DNA of 64,000 bases from JALHSW01 sp963720675 (GTDB taxonomy: Bacteria > Actinomycetota > Acidimicrobiia > IMCC26256 > PALSA-555). The notes beneath the pieces were generated by a model. It ran no database searches. It was not told the origin of the DNA and worked only from the letters and a program-made list of their open reading frames with translations. The stretch lies in contig CAVRGH010000010.1 of assembly GCA_963720675.1 (NCBI GenBank), forward strand, positions 930,001-994,000, read 5' to 3'. This document shows positions 63,901 to 64,000 of the stretch, one piece after another. The translations under genes were made by a program, and so were the position numbers. The stretch's first letter is position 1. Every line of letters starts with the position of its first letter.

Positions 63901-64000
63901 CTACTGGGCTCGACGATGGCGGAGGTCGGGCAGGAGCCCGACATGGGTGAAGCGGCGGATCACCCGCTCCTCCTCGACGTCGATCACCACGGCATCGCCG
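63901..64000 (-). CDS. Partial unknown protein (C-terminal end; runs off right edge)
   Basis: The last 32 codons of a minus-strand gene, ending DVEEERVIRRFTHVGLLPDLRHRRAQ. The amphipathic end and codon use look genuine, but too little is visible for a family call. It converges with the amidohydrolase gene, 20 bp apart. Confidence 0.55.
   Translation of the reverse strand, partial: GDAVVIDVEEERVIRRFTHVGLLPDLRHRRAQ

Overview
The window is GC-rich (roughly 70%) and actinobacterial. The evidence is a Ku/LigD-polymerase end-joining pair, an F420-type LLM oxidoreductase, an Rpf-like cell-wall hydrolase, a lipoprotein L,D-transpeptidase, an MMPL exporter, many acyl-CoA dehydrogenases, and many genes that seem to be transcribed without a 5' leader. 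An acidimicrobial relative (class Acidimicrobiia) is my best guess, but that is inference. I see no rRNA, tRNA, CRISPR array, insertion sequence or prophage.

Layout. 0-5.7 kb: Ku (cut by the left edge), LigD polymerase, an SDR, a SprT-like metalloprotein, a CDF metal transporter, an NTF2-like protein, a gamma-carbonic-anhydrase-like protein and a PhyH dioxygenase. 5.7-12.8 kb: an SDR, a large XRE-HTH protein with a disordered middle and a beta-sandwich C-terminus, a GT2 glycosyltransferase, a FatA-type thioesterase and an MMPL transporter. 12.8-26.9 kb: acyl-CoA dehydrogenase, ArsC, a ferritin-like protein, Aat, a secreted unknown, an Rpf-like protein, SDRs, DUF427, an MFS exporter, an ABC-F remnant, DUF6624, an L,D-transpeptidase, a molybdopterin oxidoreductase, an ETHE1-like MBL hydrolase and a GNAT. 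26.9-38.9 kb: a lipid or carboxylic-acid catabolism block with P450, acyl-CoA dehydrogenases, acyl-CoA ligase, MaoC-like hydratase, citrate synthase, enoyl-CoA hydratase, class III CoA-transferase with a DUF35 domain, and an Ltp-like thiolase. 38.9-43.5 kb: a sugar or glycerol-phosphate ABC importer whose four genes are all shredded by apparent one-base insertions. 43.6-48.1 kb: a hybrid histidine kinase and a REC-GAF-EAL protein. 48.1-64 kb: a fused class I CoA-transferase, more acyl-CoA dehydrogenases, an LLM oxidoreductase, acetate kinase, phosphoketolase, aldose epimerase, a thiolase, a fused EtfB-EtfA flavoprotein, SHOCT and DoxX membrane proteins, an amidohydrolase and a gene cut by the right edge.

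Regulation. A family of inverted repeats, CTGAC-N6-GTCAG, lies at the promoters of five lipid-type transcription units (P450/acyl-CoA dehydrogenase, enoyl-CoA hydratase, an acyl-CoA dehydrogenase with a variant site, thiolase/ETF, amidohydrolase). They overlap TANNNT -10 boxes or start codons. This looks like one TetR-type regulon whose regulator is not in the window. About sixteen first-in-unit genes have TANNNT exactly 6-8 nt before the start codon and no Shine-Dalgarno, the signature of leaderless mRNA. In two places divergent -10 boxes share their TA dinucleotide.

Sequence quality. More than a dozen genes are interrupted by frame changes, and outside the 38.5-43.4 kb swarm every one I could place steps the frame in the direction of one (once, two) extra bases. 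Removing one base at each break restores canonical family motifs. I read these as insertion-type consensus errors, not real gene decay, and annotate the genes as full-length CDS with the breaks noted. The same error type can fuse two overlapping genes in frame, which limits how far apparent fusions can be trusted.
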